A stretch of 50,943 bases of DNA, from NCBI GenBank assembly GCA_046540835.1, contig JBKHEL010000004.1:1-50943 (forward strand), read 5' to 3'. The notes beneath the pieces are model-generated. The model saw only the letters and a list, made by a program, of their open reading frames with translations, did not search any database and was not told where the DNA came from. The stretch comes from Coraliomargarita_B sp046540835 (lineage in GTDB: Bacteria; Verrucomicrobiota; Verrucomicrobiia; Opitutales; Coraliomargaritaceae). The position numbers and the translations under genes are program-made. This document shows positions 1-7,889 of this stretch, one piece after another. The stretch's first letter is position 1. Each line of letters begins with the position of its first letter.

Positions 1-2
1 TG

Positions 3-767
3 CTATCGCGCTATCAGACCTACTATGGAAAGGAGCGGGTGCCGCTCTCGACTTATTCGGTTGAGGAGTTGAGGTCAATTCTGGCCGAGGGGGGACGTGA
101 AGCGGAGGCAGCGCGGGAGCGGATTCTTGCCCGGATGGGAGAGCTCCCTGCTTTCATGCGGGAGCTAAAGCAGCGGTTCTCGATCTGGTTTAATCATCAG
201 CATGGCACGCACGGCACGATTTGGGCGGCCCGCTACAAGAGTGTGCTCGTGGAGGACGAGCCGGAGAGTCTCACGCGTGTTGCGGCTTATATTGATTTGA
301 ATCCGGTGCGGGCTGAAATCGTGTCGGACCCGCAGGATTACCGTTGGTGCGGCTATGCGGCGAGCTTGGCCGGGGTTCGTTCGGCGCGAGCCGGTCTGGT
401 GCAGGTTTTTGCGAGTTCGCGCAACTATGCGGAGGCGATGGCGAGCTACCGTTTAATCCTGTTTGGCAAGGGCTACGAAACGAAGGGTGCTCTGGATAAG
501 GATCATGGCCGGGTATCGGCGGAGCGGCTGGAGGAGGTCATACGGAACAAGGGGAAGGTGCCGCTGCAGGAGTTGTTGCGGGTGCGGGTGCGTTACTTCG
601 GAGATGGCCTGGCGCTTGGATCGCGGGCATTTATGGCGCAAGTTTTGCGCGATCACCGGGATGCCTTTGGGAGTAAGCGCCGTCGAGCCGGCACAGCGCT
701 ACCGGAAGCGGGTGACGACTTCATCTTGCATAGTTTTCGCGATCTTCGATGCCATGTTTATGGGTAA
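3..767 (+). CDS. REP-associated transposase (RAYT-like), 5' end outside window
   Basis: The reading frame is open from the first bases of the window, so the start lies upstream. The visible 255 codons align along their whole length with the central and C-terminal part of the complete transposase at 31273-32325: the blocks KQRFSIWFN, ARYKSVLVE, AYIDLNPVRA and DYRWCGYA have direct counterparts there. The family acts on REP palindromes through a His-hydrophobic-His motif and a tyrosine; the HUH motif would lie upstream of the window. At codon 189-191 this copy has Phe where the other copy has Tyr (WFN versus WYN), so it may be catalytically altered. A 34-bp imperfect palindrome follows 66 bp after the stop. 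The family call is firm; activity is uncertain. Confidence 0.8.
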   Translation, partial: LSRYQTYYGKERVPLSTYSVEELRSILAEGGREAEAARERILARMGELPAFMRELKQRFSIWFNHQHGTHGTIWAARYKSVLVEDEPESLTRVAAYIDLNPVRAEIVSDPQDYRWCGYAASLAGVRSARAGLVQVFASSRNYAEAMASYRLILFGKGYETKGALDKDHGRVSAERLEEVIRNKGKVPLQELLRVRVRYFGDGLALGSRAFMAQVLRDHRDAFGSKRRRAGTALPEAGDDFILHSFRDLRCHVYG

Positions 768-832
768 CCGGGGCTGGAGATGGCCAGGAAGAGATACATT
801 TTTGATCGCCGAAGGAGATCTCACTGTAGTGC

Positions 833-866
833 GCAGCTAATTGAGTCCTTTTACTCAATCGGCTGC
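833..866. repeat. Imperfect palindrome (REP-like) downstream of the transposase
   Basis: The 14-nt arms GCAGCTAATTGAGT and ACTCAATCGGCTGC flank a 6-nt loop (CCTTTT). They pair at all but one position, allowing one G-T wobble. No T-run follows, so it is not a standard intrinsic terminator. REP-type transposases are commonly flanked by the palindromes they act on, so this is a candidate REP unit. A single copy inside the window cannot prove it. Confidence 0.45.
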
Positions 867-940
867 TTGATGAAATAGTTGGCAGGGTGCTCTGGCTACT
901 TTGGGTTGCGTTTTGGTGGGTGGCGGGCGAAGTTTCGGGG

Positions 941-1627
941 ATGGATGGGTTGAAAAGGAATTTTGGGCGGGGTGGTCGTTTTTTGGGGATGCTCAGGTGG
1001 CCGCTTCTTTGCTTTACAGTGTTGGCGGCTTCAGGTGCGGTCGATGCAGGCGTTGACACTGAGGCACCGGTGCGCATCCTATTTTTTGGTGACAGTTTGA
1101 CGGCGGGCTATGGAATTGATCCCTCGAAAGCGTATCCTGCGAGGGTTCAGGAAAAGATCGATGAGGCTGGCCTGTCGGCGGTTGTCCAGGTCGGGGCGGT
1201 GAGTGGGGATACCAGTGCCGGAGGCTTGCGTCGGATCGATTGGATGCTTCGCCAGCCTGTCGATGTCTTCGTCCTTGCGCTTGGGGCAAATGACGGTTTG
1301 CGGGGGAGCGAACCCTCGGAGACAGCGCAGAACCTACAGTCAATTCTGGATCGGGTGCACGCGAAATATCCGGGTGCACGGCTGGTCGTCGCTGGCATGC
1401 GGCTCCCGCCGAGTCTGGGTGCCTCGTATGTTGCTGAGTTTGAGGCGATTTACCCCGAGCTTGCCGAAGCGAATGGTGCGGCGCTCATTCCCTATTTGTT
1501 GGATGGTGTCGGAGGTGTTGTGGCGTTGAATTTGCCGGATCGGATTCATCCGAATGCAGCCGGGCATGAGCGTGTCGCGGAAAATGTGTGGACGGTGCTG
1601 CAGCCGATTGTCGTTGGGCGCGAGTGA
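941..1627 (+). CDS. tesA: TesA-type SGNH/GDSL esterase (arylesterase, lysophospholipase)
   Basis: Secreted serine hydrolase of the SGNH fold that cleaves acyl esters or lysophospholipids in the periplasm. Block I has GDSLTAGYG (nucleophile near residue 52), block III has GAND (about 115-118), and block V has DRIHPNAAGH giving the catalytic Asp and His (about 200 and 203). A hydrophobic signal segment (PLLCFTVLAASGAVDA) follows a basic N-terminus. The frame is open back to a GTG at 887. ATG 941 is used here, but ATG 989 would give 212 residues, close to E. coli TesA, and an equally good signal peptide. ybbA starts 24 bp after the stop. In E. coli tesA neighbours ybbA-ybbP divergently; here all are co-directional, which supports the name and a shared lipid-related role. 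Confidence 0.85.
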   Translation: MDGLKRNFGRGGRFLGMLRWPLLCFTVLAASGAVDAGVDTEAPVRILFFGDSLTAGYGIDPSKAYPARVQEKIDEAGLSAVVQVGAVSGDTSAGGLRRIDWMLRQPVDVFVLALGANDGLRGSEPSETAQNLQSILDRVHAKYPGARLVVAGMRLPPSLGASYVAEFEAIYPELAEANGAALIPYLLDGVGGVVALNLPDRIHPNAAGHERVAENVWTVLQPIVVGRE

Positions 1628-1651
1628 GCGCTTTTCGCGGCCGGGGGTGTA

Positions 1652-2410
1652 ATGTCGCACCGGGCAAAGCGATTGAGAGAGGTGAATCGTTCAAAAGAAA
1701 CAGCGGACAGAGATGGCGGAGCGATTGTCGCGACCGGGTTTTCCCCCGCGCTTCGGATCTCTGAACTCTTCAAGTCCTACGGCTCGGTCGAGGTTCTTCA
1801 CGGAGTGGACCTGGAGGTCCCGGCAGGGGAACGGGTCGCACTTATGGGGCGGAGCGGAAGCGGTAAATCCACACTGCTGAACTGTATTTGCGGGATTGAG
1901 CCTTTTGATCGGGGTGTAATTGAAGTGGCCGGCCGGTCCTTGAGAGCAATGACGACGCCTGAGCTGGAGCAGATGCGCCGCGATCGGATTGGTTATGTGT
2001 TTCAGACCTTTCACCTATTGCCAACGCTTACAGCCCGGGAAAACATTGAATTCCCTGCTCAGTTGGCGGGCCTGCCTTCGGCGCAGCGCAGGGAGCGGGC
2101 GGGGGATTTGCTGGATCGGGTCGGGCTGGCACATCGCGCAAACCACCGTCCGGACGCGTTGAGTGGCGGTGAGCGGCAGCGGGTGGCCCTGGCCCGTGCG
2201 GTTATGAACCGGCCCCCGTTGATTCTGGCCGACGAACCGACCGGCAGTCTGGATTTGAAAAGCGGGGACCAGGTGCTTGATCTGCTAGATGAGGTGTCGC
2301 GTGATGAGGGGATAGCTGTGCTTCTGGTCACGCACGATGCGAACACCGCGCGGATTTGCCAGCGCACCATCCACATGGCAGATGGTCGAATAAGCGAGCA
2401 GGCTTCATGA
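1652..2410 (+). CDS. ybbA: ABC transporter ATPase, LolD/YbbA type
   Basis: Cytoplasmic ATPase subunit that pairs with the FtsX-type permease encoded next. All ABC motifs are visible: Walker A GRSGSGKST (66-74), Q-loop FQTFHLLP (about 118), signature LSGGERQ (170-176), Walker B LILADEPTGSLD (190-201) and the H-loop VTHD (His 228). Sequence around the signature is typical of the MacB/LolD/YbbA subfamily, which powers mechanical work on periplasmic partners rather than classical import. About 30 residues precede the usual start of the fold, so the true start may be downstream of 1652 (for example GTG 1682). Its stop overlaps the next start as ATGA, which indicates translational coupling. Confidence 0.92.
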   Translation: MSHRAKRLREVNRSKETADRDGGAIVATGFSPALRISELFKSYGSVEVLHGVDLEVPAGERVALMGRSGSGKSTLLNCICGIEPFDRGVIEVAGRSLRAMTTPELEQMRRDRIGYVFQTFHLLPTLTARENIEFPAQLAGLPSAQRRERAGDLLDRVGLAHRANHRPDALSGGERQRVALARAVMNRPPLILADEPTGSLDLKSGDQVLDLLDEVSRDEGIAVLLVTHDANTARICQRTIHMADGRISEQAS

Positions 2411-5022
2411 GCGCGGCCGGACCACAGGCGGACGGGCGAATCGCCTGGATACTCTTACGCGATTCGACGCTGCGGCACTGGCTGGGGGCCAAGTGGAGTT
2501 ATCTGTTGATCATTGTGATCGTCGCAGTCGGGGTGGGGTCGCTCAACGGAATCCGTCAGGCGAGCCGGGCGGCCACGGCAAATTTCGGCTTGTTTAATGA
2601 GGCCGTCTCCGGGCGCAGCGAGTTTTTGATCGAGGCCCCGGTTGGAGCACTGGATGAGGAACAGCTTGTTAAGCTTCGCGCGATGTCCCGGTCGGTCGAC
2701 TGGCATCTTTTGCCGGTCGTGGAGGGCTCCATGACCCACCTCGACGCAGACATGGAGCCGCTGCGCCAGCTACGGCTTGTTGGCCTGGATTTGATTTCGG
2801 TAGCCAACCTGCCCAACTTCATTGAGCAGGACTTTCAGCTCGGACAGGACCAGGGTGAGTGGTATCATTGGGTCGGGTCCGCAGATCAAGTCTGGGTCAA
2901 TTTCCGCTTCGCGACAGAGTCCGGGCTCGGGATGGGCGACCGATTCACGGTAAGTCTGGCTGGGAAAGCCCGGACGCTCAAAATAGCCGGTGTGTTGGGA
3001 GACCCGCAAACGGAAATACCCGACGATTTGATGATCGCTGACTTGCCGGCGGCGCAGGCTTGGTTGGAGCGTGAAAGCGAGATCAACCGGATTGAAGTGA
3101 TCGTCGCTGACCGCGAAATGGCGAAAGACCCAGAGGCACTGAACCGGATCGAACAGCGCCTCCGGGGCGACCTCCCGGAGGGTCTGATTTTGCGCCCTGC
3201 AGGTGAGCGGGCAGCTGAGCGGGCAGGGATGACCGCCGCCTTCCGCCTGAATCTGATGATCCTCTCGTTGATCGCCATGCTGGTTGGCGCCTATTTGATC
3301 CTCCAGGCACTGGACGCTGCAGTGGTGCGCCGCAGGGGTGAGATTGCCACGCTGAAAAGCCTCGGAGTGAGCGCGCGTGCGATTCTCTTTTGCCTGCTTT
3401 TGGAGGCAGCTTTGATCGGACTGATCGGCTCAGTCCTGGGGATTGGCGTGGGCCTTATTTTGGCCTCGGCTGCGGTTCATGTGCTCGCCGACACTGTAAA
3501 TGCGCTCTACTTTGCGACCTCGGTCGAATCGATCCAGCTCACCGGTATGGACCTTTGGGTCGGCGGCGGGATTGGCTTTTTTTTCAGCCTGCTCGCCGGC
3601 TGGCTTCCGGCGCGCGATGCGATGTTTACGCCACCCGCGCAGATCCTTGCCCGAGGTGACTGGTCGCCGGGCTTCAAATGGCTGCGCTCGCCCGGGATGG
3701 GTGGCGCCGCGCTTCTCGTCGGCTGTCTTTGTCTTTTGATCCCGCCACCGCTTCTGGCGGGTGGGGCCCGTCTGCCGCTGGGCGGCTTTCTCGCTGCGGG
3801 CTGCTGGATATTTGCTGCGGCACTCCTCTCGGGGGGGATGATGGTGGCACTCAGCCGCAGTTTACGAAAGCTGGGCGGCGGACCCGTGCGGCAATTGGCC
3901 TTGAGCCGCCTGGCTGATGGGTCGAGCCGTCATCGCCTCGCTGTAGCCGGGCTGGTCGTGGCGGTCGGGATGGTCACGGGAATGTTGCAGATGGTGGGCA
4001 GTTTCCGGGGCACGATTGTCGACTGGTTTGATGTGCGCTTTCAAGCCGATCTTTATGTCTCTGAGCGCGGGATCGGTGGTGCCTCGACGGTGAACGGGAT
4101 TCGCCCCGAGATCATTGATGCACTGAGCGGACACCCGGCGGTGGCTTACGCGGACACGCTCTATATGGCACAGGTTGATGCGCCGCGTGGACAGACGATG
4201 CTGGCCGGTGTGGACTTCCAGGCGTGGACAACGCGGATCGCGCAAATCTGGCACACGCGGCCCGGCCAACTGGACGCGGTCGAGGGGGCACAACCGGCAT
4301 TGGTCAGCGAGACCTTTGCCCGTCGTTTTGATGTTGTGGGTGGGGGCGTCGTCGAGATTAAAACACCATCCGGTGTTCGGGCGGTAAGTCCGGTCGGGAT
4401 CTATTCCGACTATGGGAACGAATTTGGGACGGCCGCAGTCGACCATTCGGTCTGGAAGGCATGGGTGGGGCATGACCGTCCGCTCAATACCAGCCTGTTT
4501 CTTGAAGACGGAGTTGAGCGCAACCGGATCCGGGACGCGCTGCGGCTTGAATTTCCAGGCCTCGACGTGCGCAATGCGCAGGAGTTGCGAACGGTCGCAC
4601 TCGGTATTTTCGAGCAAACTTTCCGGGTGACCTCGGCGCTCAATGCGATCGGCATTGCCGTGGCCATGGCGGGTCTTGTGCTCGGGCTCTTCGCTATCTT
4701 CGCGGAGTCGGCGAGGACGTGGCTCACGCTCGACCACCTCGGGTTTTCCCGCAGCAACTTCGTCTGGACCGCCGGACTCGAAGGAGCGGGGATTGCTCTG
4801 AGCGCCTGGGTGAGCGGAACGCTCGTGGGGTTGGCGCTGGGTTGGTTGTTGATTTATGTGATCAATGTGCAGTCCTTTGGTTGGACGTTGGTCTGGGAGC
4901 TGCCCATTGGCTCCATGCTCGGATTTGGTGCACTGCTCGTGCTCAGTGGTCTGCTGTGTGGTTTGGTGACCGGTGCCTGGCTGCGTCCGGGAGGGGGCGG
5001 CCGGGCAAATCTTGAACCTTGA
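2407..5022 (+). CDS. ybbP: FtsX-like ABC permease, YbbP type
   Basis: Inner-membrane permease of 871 residues with two FtsX domains and about ten predicted membrane segments. One segment is near the N-terminus (YLLIIVIVAVGVGSL), a cluster follows about residue 290, a middle set lies around residues 430-500, and three segments are at the C-terminus. Large periplasmic regions lie between them. The region VVRRRGEIATLKSLG is the typical cytoplasmic loop of MacB/FtsX permeases. The start is fixed by the ATGA overlap with the ATPase gene. It most likely forms a type VII-like ABC complex with YbbA; TesA and the AttH-like protein encoded on either side are candidate periplasmic partners. The transported or extracted substrate is unknown and a lipid is an inference from the neighbours. 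Confidence 0.88.
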   Translation: MSAAGPQADGRIAWILLRDSTLRHWLGAKWSYLLIIVIVAVGVGSLNGIRQASRAATANFGLFNEAVSGRSEFLIEAPVGALDEEQLVKLRAMSRSVDWHLLPVVEGSMTHLDADMEPLRQLRLVGLDLISVANLPNFIEQDFQLGQDQGEWYHWVGSADQVWVNFRFATESGLGMGDRFTVSLAGKARTLKIAGVLGDPQTEIPDDLMIADLPAAQAWLERESEINRIEVIVADREMAKDPEALNRIEQRLRGDLPEGLILRPAGERAAERAGMTAAFRLNLMILSLIAMLVGAYLILQALDAAVVRRRGEIATLKSLGVSARAILFCLLLEAALIGLIGSVLGIGVGLILASAAVHVLADTVNALYFATSVESIQLTGMDLWVGGGIGFFFSLLAGWLPARDAMFTPPAQILARGDWSPGFKWLRSPGMGGAALLVGCLCLLIPPPLLAGGARLPLGGFLAAGCWIFAAALLSGGMMVALSRSLRKLGGGPVRQLALSRLADGSSRHRLAVAGLVVAVGMVTGMLQMVGSFRGTIVDWFDVRFQADLYVSERGIGGASTVNGIRPEIIDALSGHPAVAYADTLYMAQVDAPRGQTMLAGVDFQAWTTRIAQIWHTRPGQLDAVEGAQPALVSETFARRFDVVGGGVVEIKTPSGVRAVSPVGIYSDYGNEFGTAAVDHSVWKAWVGHDRPLNTSLFLEDGVERNRIRDALRLEFPGLDVRNAQELRTVALGIFEQTFRVTSALNAIGIAVAMAGLVLGLFAIFAESARTWLTLDHLGFSRSNFVWTAGLEGAGIALSAWVSGTLVGLALGWLLIYVINVQSFGWTLVWELPIGSMLGFGALLVLSGLLCGLVTGAWLRPGGGGRANLEP

Positions 5023-5047
5023 ATTACCAAAGAACCGATCCTCTTTT

Positions 5048-6232
5048 ATGCGCCTTTACCTGCTTTTCAGCTTATTCGCGGTCGTATCCGTCTCCGGGGA
5101 ATGGATACAACCGCCTTTGAAAACCGCTTCCGGTTATCCGGTTCCGCAGCCGGAGGTTGTTCCGGAGCTGCCGCAGGCACATGGGGCCCACTTCGGCTAC
5201 GGGATTGAATGGTGGTATTGGGTGGGGCATCTGGAGGCGGTCGACAGCGGGATGCGCTACGGGTTCCAGTCGACGGTGTTTCGGCTCGAAGGGGAGCCCG
5301 GAGTGGAGTTGGGCGGAGGGGGCAATCCGGGATCGCGAGCTGCGAATCGGCAGCAGCCATCTGCGCAGGACCGCGCCTTCGGTGGGCAGCAGCTCTATAT
5401 GGCCCACTCGGCTCTCAGTGATCTGGACGCCGGGCGCTATCAGCATCACGAGCGGATTTTCCGTGGGGGCTGGCAGGCCGCAGCTTCGGATGAGCGGCTC
5501 GATTTTTCAGTCGGTGGGATCCGGGCAAGGATGGTCCCCGGCAGCGAGGTGATTGAGATGACGGTGGCGCTGGAGGGCGGCGACCGACTCGAGCTCGAAA
5601 TGTCGCCGTCAAAGCCTCTGATCGCCTTTGGTGAGCGTGGGCTCAGCCGGAAGGGAGCCGATCCGGCAGCGGTGAGCTGGTATTGGACCTATCCCCGGTT
5701 GGCATTGGAAGGAAGGTTGATTCGGGATGGGGAGCCGACCGCCGTCAAGGGCACGGGGTGGATGGACCATGAAATCTCATCCAGTCAGCTTGGCAGTGAT
5801 TTGCAGGGCTGGGATTGGACGGCGATCCAGCTGGACGACGGGACTGAGGTGAAGGCCTATCGGCTTCGGCGGGTGGATGGAACGGCTGACCCCTGGTCGG
5901 CCGTGTATTGGATTGATGCAGCCGGAAAGGTGAGCGGTGTATATGCCGAAGGCTTCAGCTGGGAACAGGATCGCAGCTGGACCAGCTCAAAGACCGGAAA
6001 CACGTATCCCCATACGGTCACCATCCGTGCGGTGCATCCGGAAAGCGGCGTGGCCAAAGTCTATCGGCTTCGGCCTTATTTTGATGGGCAGGAGTTTGTC
6101 GGGAACCGAGGCGGCAATGCTTACTGGGAGGGGGCCTGCGAAGTGCTCAACGCTGATGGCGAGAGGATCGGACGCGCCTACCTGGAACTCGCCGGTTACG
6201 GCGGTGGATTAGGCAACCGTTTGACGAAGTAG
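5048..6232 (+). CDS. AttH/CrtC lipocalin-like secreted protein (carotenoid 1,2-hydratase family)
   Basis: A 394-residue exported protein with a signal peptide (MRLYLLFSLFAVVSVSG). It carries the two hallmark blocks of the AttH/CrtC family: EWWYWVGHLE (54-63) and, around residues 237-258, a WMDHE segment followed by GWDWTAIQLDDG. The family adopts two lipocalin-like barrels and binds hydrophobic ligands; some members hydrate carotenoids. Genes of this family are often found downstream of an FtsX permease and its ATPase, as here, so a ligand-carrier role for that transporter is more likely than carotenoid hydration. No carotenoid genes are in the window. ATG 5048 is chosen because it begins the signal peptide; the frame extends upstream without one. 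A strong hairpin follows the stop. Confidence 0.85.
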   Translation: MRLYLLFSLFAVVSVSGEWIQPPLKTASGYPVPQPEVVPELPQAHGAHFGYGIEWWYWVGHLEAVDSGMRYGFQSTVFRLEGEPGVELGGGGNPGSRAANRQQPSAQDRAFGGQQLYMAHSALSDLDAGRYQHHERIFRGGWQAAASDERLDFSVGGIRARMVPGSEVIEMTVALEGGDRLELEMSPSKPLIAFGERGLSRKGADPAAVSWYWTYPRLALEGRLIRDGEPTAVKGTGWMDHEISSSQLGSDLQGWDWTAIQLDDGTEVKAYRLRRVDGTADPWSAVYWIDAAGKVSGVYAEGFSWEQDRSWTSSKTGNTYPHTVTIRAVHPESGVAKVYRLRPYFDGQEFVGNRGGNAYWEGACEVLNADGERIGRAYLELAGYGGGLGNRLTK

Positions 6233-6250
6233 CGCATCCACAAAACGCGA

Positions 6251-6284
6251 AGAGCCGATCTGCCGGTTGATGCAGATCGGCTCT
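6251..6284 (+). terminator. Hairpin between convergent genes, likely terminator
   Basis: A perfect 13-bp stem (AGAGCCGATCTGC and its complement) with an 8-nt loop is followed by GAAGGCTTATTTTC. It lies 18 bp after the stop of the AttH-like gene and before the end of the converging Spy-like gene. A short A-run (AAAA) on the other side could let it work in both directions. Confidence 0.75.
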
Positions 6285-6327
6285 GAAGGCTTATTTTCGA
6301 GGGCAATTGGAGTCGGCCCGCGTGAAA

Positions 6328-6834
6328 TTAGTTTTGCTGCTGTTGCTGCTGCTGTTGCATTTGTTGCTGCATTTGCTGCTGCATCTGCTGTTGTTGCATC
6401 TGCTGTTGCTGGCGCTGCATCGCTTCCAGTTCTTCGCGTTGTTCATCCGTGAAGATGCTGTCGATCTCCGATTGCAGTAAAATGGATTCCGCAGTCATTT
6501 CACCCTGAAGCGCACCCAGTTCGCTCGCTTTGGCGCGAATCGCTGTTTCGTCATAATCCGGGCCGGAGAGTGCGTTCAGCTCGGTTTGCAATGTCTGGGC
6601 CTCTTGCTGCAATTGCTCGATTTTTGGTGAGCGCTCGTCGATGACGCTGCGGATCCCGCTCTCTTGCTCGTCGCTCAGCCCGACCATCTCGGCGAGCTGG
6701 GAGATTTGGTCAGGCGCCTCGGCCGGTGGCTCACCCGGCGTGGGGGAACTGTCCTGATTCTGCGCCGAGATCGGCATGGTGGCAAGGAGGCCGAAGAGTA
6801 GGGCCGTGGTGAGGAGGTGTATCTGTTTAATCAT
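6328..6834 (-). CDS. Spy/CpxP-like periplasmic protein with Gln/Met-rich tail
   Basis: A 168-residue exported protein: signal peptide about residues 1-25, a Pro-rich linker, then a helical domain with two LTxxQ-like motifs (LSDEQ near 53 and FTDEQ near 128) as in Spy/CpxP periplasmic chaperones. Residues 140-168 are almost only Gln, with Met at 147, 151, 155 and 159, exactly every fourth position. This places the methionines on one face if helical. Spy-like proteins shield unfolded proteins or sense metals in the periplasm; a metal-binding role for the Met face is a guess. The coding DNA of the tail (6331-6418) is a CAG/CAA/ATG simple repeat and prone to length change. It converges on the AttH-like gene. 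Confidence 0.7.
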   Translation of the reverse strand: MIKQIHLLTTALLFGLLATMPISAQNQDSSPTPGEPPAEAPDQISQLAEMVGLSDEQESGIRSVIDERSPKIEQLQQEAQTLQTELNALSGPDYDETAIRAKASELGALQGEMTAESILLQSEIDSIFTDEQREELEAMQRQQQQMQQQQMQQQMQQQMQQQQQQQQN

Positions 6835-6983
6835 GTTTTCTGGGTTTGGGTTGTTTGGGTGCCGGTTTTCCCGGTCGAATACCTGATTTTTCGTTTCAAT
6901 CGGGTATGATGAATTCGGGGACGGTCACACAGGCCGTGCGGGTGCGTCAAAGGAAAAATCCTTTTTCGCAAGCAGGAACCAGG

Positions 6984-7021
6984 GCATTTCCATGTAGCGG
7001 CTGCACGCCGGATGGAAATGC
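6984..7021. other. Two-part inverted repeat downstream of the rhomboid-like gene
   Basis: A 10-bp outer stem (GCATTTCCAT with ATGGAAATGC) encloses a 4-bp inner stem (CGGC/GCCG). It sits 30 bp past the stop of the minus-strand rhomboid-like gene and could stabilise or end that transcript. No T-run follows on that strand, so terminator function is uncertain. Confidence 0.35.
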
Positions 7022-7050
7022 ATTTAAGATTTAAGAGAAGATTAGATCAA

Positions 7051-7869
7051 TCAGGTCTTTGCTTCGGCTTCGCGGCGGCAGGACTCGCAGATGCAGACGG
7101 CTTCCCCGTCGATCATCTTGTAGCGGAATTCGCGATCCGGGTGGCTTTGATCGGTTGCGCCGCAGGAATCGCAGGTGTGCCTGGCTTTCTGTGCGCTTGC
7201 TTCTCTGGCGGCCTCGAACTTGGCGCGCCGATTTCGCGCCTGGACCGATTGGCGAAGCGCATCTTTGAAAAACAGGAGATAGTTCATCAGCGGGGCGAGC
7301 ATCGCGATGCGTTCGCCCATGGTTGGTGCGAAGAGGATGCCCAGTCCGGTGATTGCTGCGAGGAACCAGGCCAACCACTTGACCTTCATCGGAATGATGA
7401 AGAAGAGCAAGAATTCGATATTGGGATGAAGCGTGGCGAAGGCAAAAAAGATGCTGATGAAGAGGAAGCGCGGCGACACGACAACCAGCGCATCCGGCGA
7501 GATCAGCTGGCCGAGAAAAGCCCCTGCGACAGCAAAGAGGATCCCCGAAGCCAGATAGACATTAAACCGGAAGACGCTCCACGCCGATTCGAGGGCATTG
7601 CTCATCATCCAAAAAATATACCAGAAGAAAGCCAGAAAGAGCGCTTGAAAGGCCGTCGTGGCCACATGCGGCGGTGCGATGAGAAAGGAGAGCAGGCGCC
7701 ACCACTCGCCTGAGAGGACAGCGCGCGGTATGAGCAGCAAGCTCTCAAATTGAACCCGCCCGACAATGATAAAGGCGTAGATGACCAGCTGCGCGATCAC
7801 CAGAGTGAGCACGACATTGGGCACGGCGAGGTGACCAAAACGTTTTTCGAGCGCGTCGAGTCCTTTCAT
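7051..7869 (-). CDS. Rhomboid-like membrane protein with C-terminal zinc ribbon
   Basis: A 272-residue integral membrane protein with about six hydrophobic segments in residues 15-200, then a basic linker and a C-terminal zinc ribbon with Cys pairs CDSC and CESC. The N-terminal block GEWWRLLSFLIAPP and the later stretch PMKVKWLAW resemble rhomboid-family proteins. The GxSx nucleophile motif and the membrane His of active rhomboid proteases are not visible, so it is probably an inactive rhomboid-like protein. Fusion of a rhomboid fold to a zinc ribbon suggests docking to a partner. It is the last gene of a minus-strand run (glycosyltransferase, TPR protein, this gene), 20 bp after the TPR stop. 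Function unknown. Confidence 0.65.
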   Translation of the reverse strand: MKGLDALEKRFGHLAVPNVVLTLVIAQLVIYAFIIVGRVQFESLLLIPRAVLSGEWWRLLSFLIAPPHVATTAFQALFLAFFWYIFWMMSNALESAWSVFRFNVYLASGILFAVAGAFLGQLISPDALVVVSPRFLFISIFFAFATLHPNIEFLLFFIIPMKVKWLAWFLAAITGLGILFAPTMGERIAMLAPLMNYLLFFKDALRQSVQARNRRAKFEAAREASAQKARHTCDSCGATDQSHPDREFRYKMIDGEAVCICESCRREAEAKT

Positions 7870-7889
7870 GGCTTCGGACGGGCGGTCTT

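Noticed and set aside
5048..6232. Carotenoid hydratase function for the AttH/CrtC-like gene
   Set aside because: The family match is good, but there are no carotenoid genes and the ABC transporter context fits a lipid-binding partner better.
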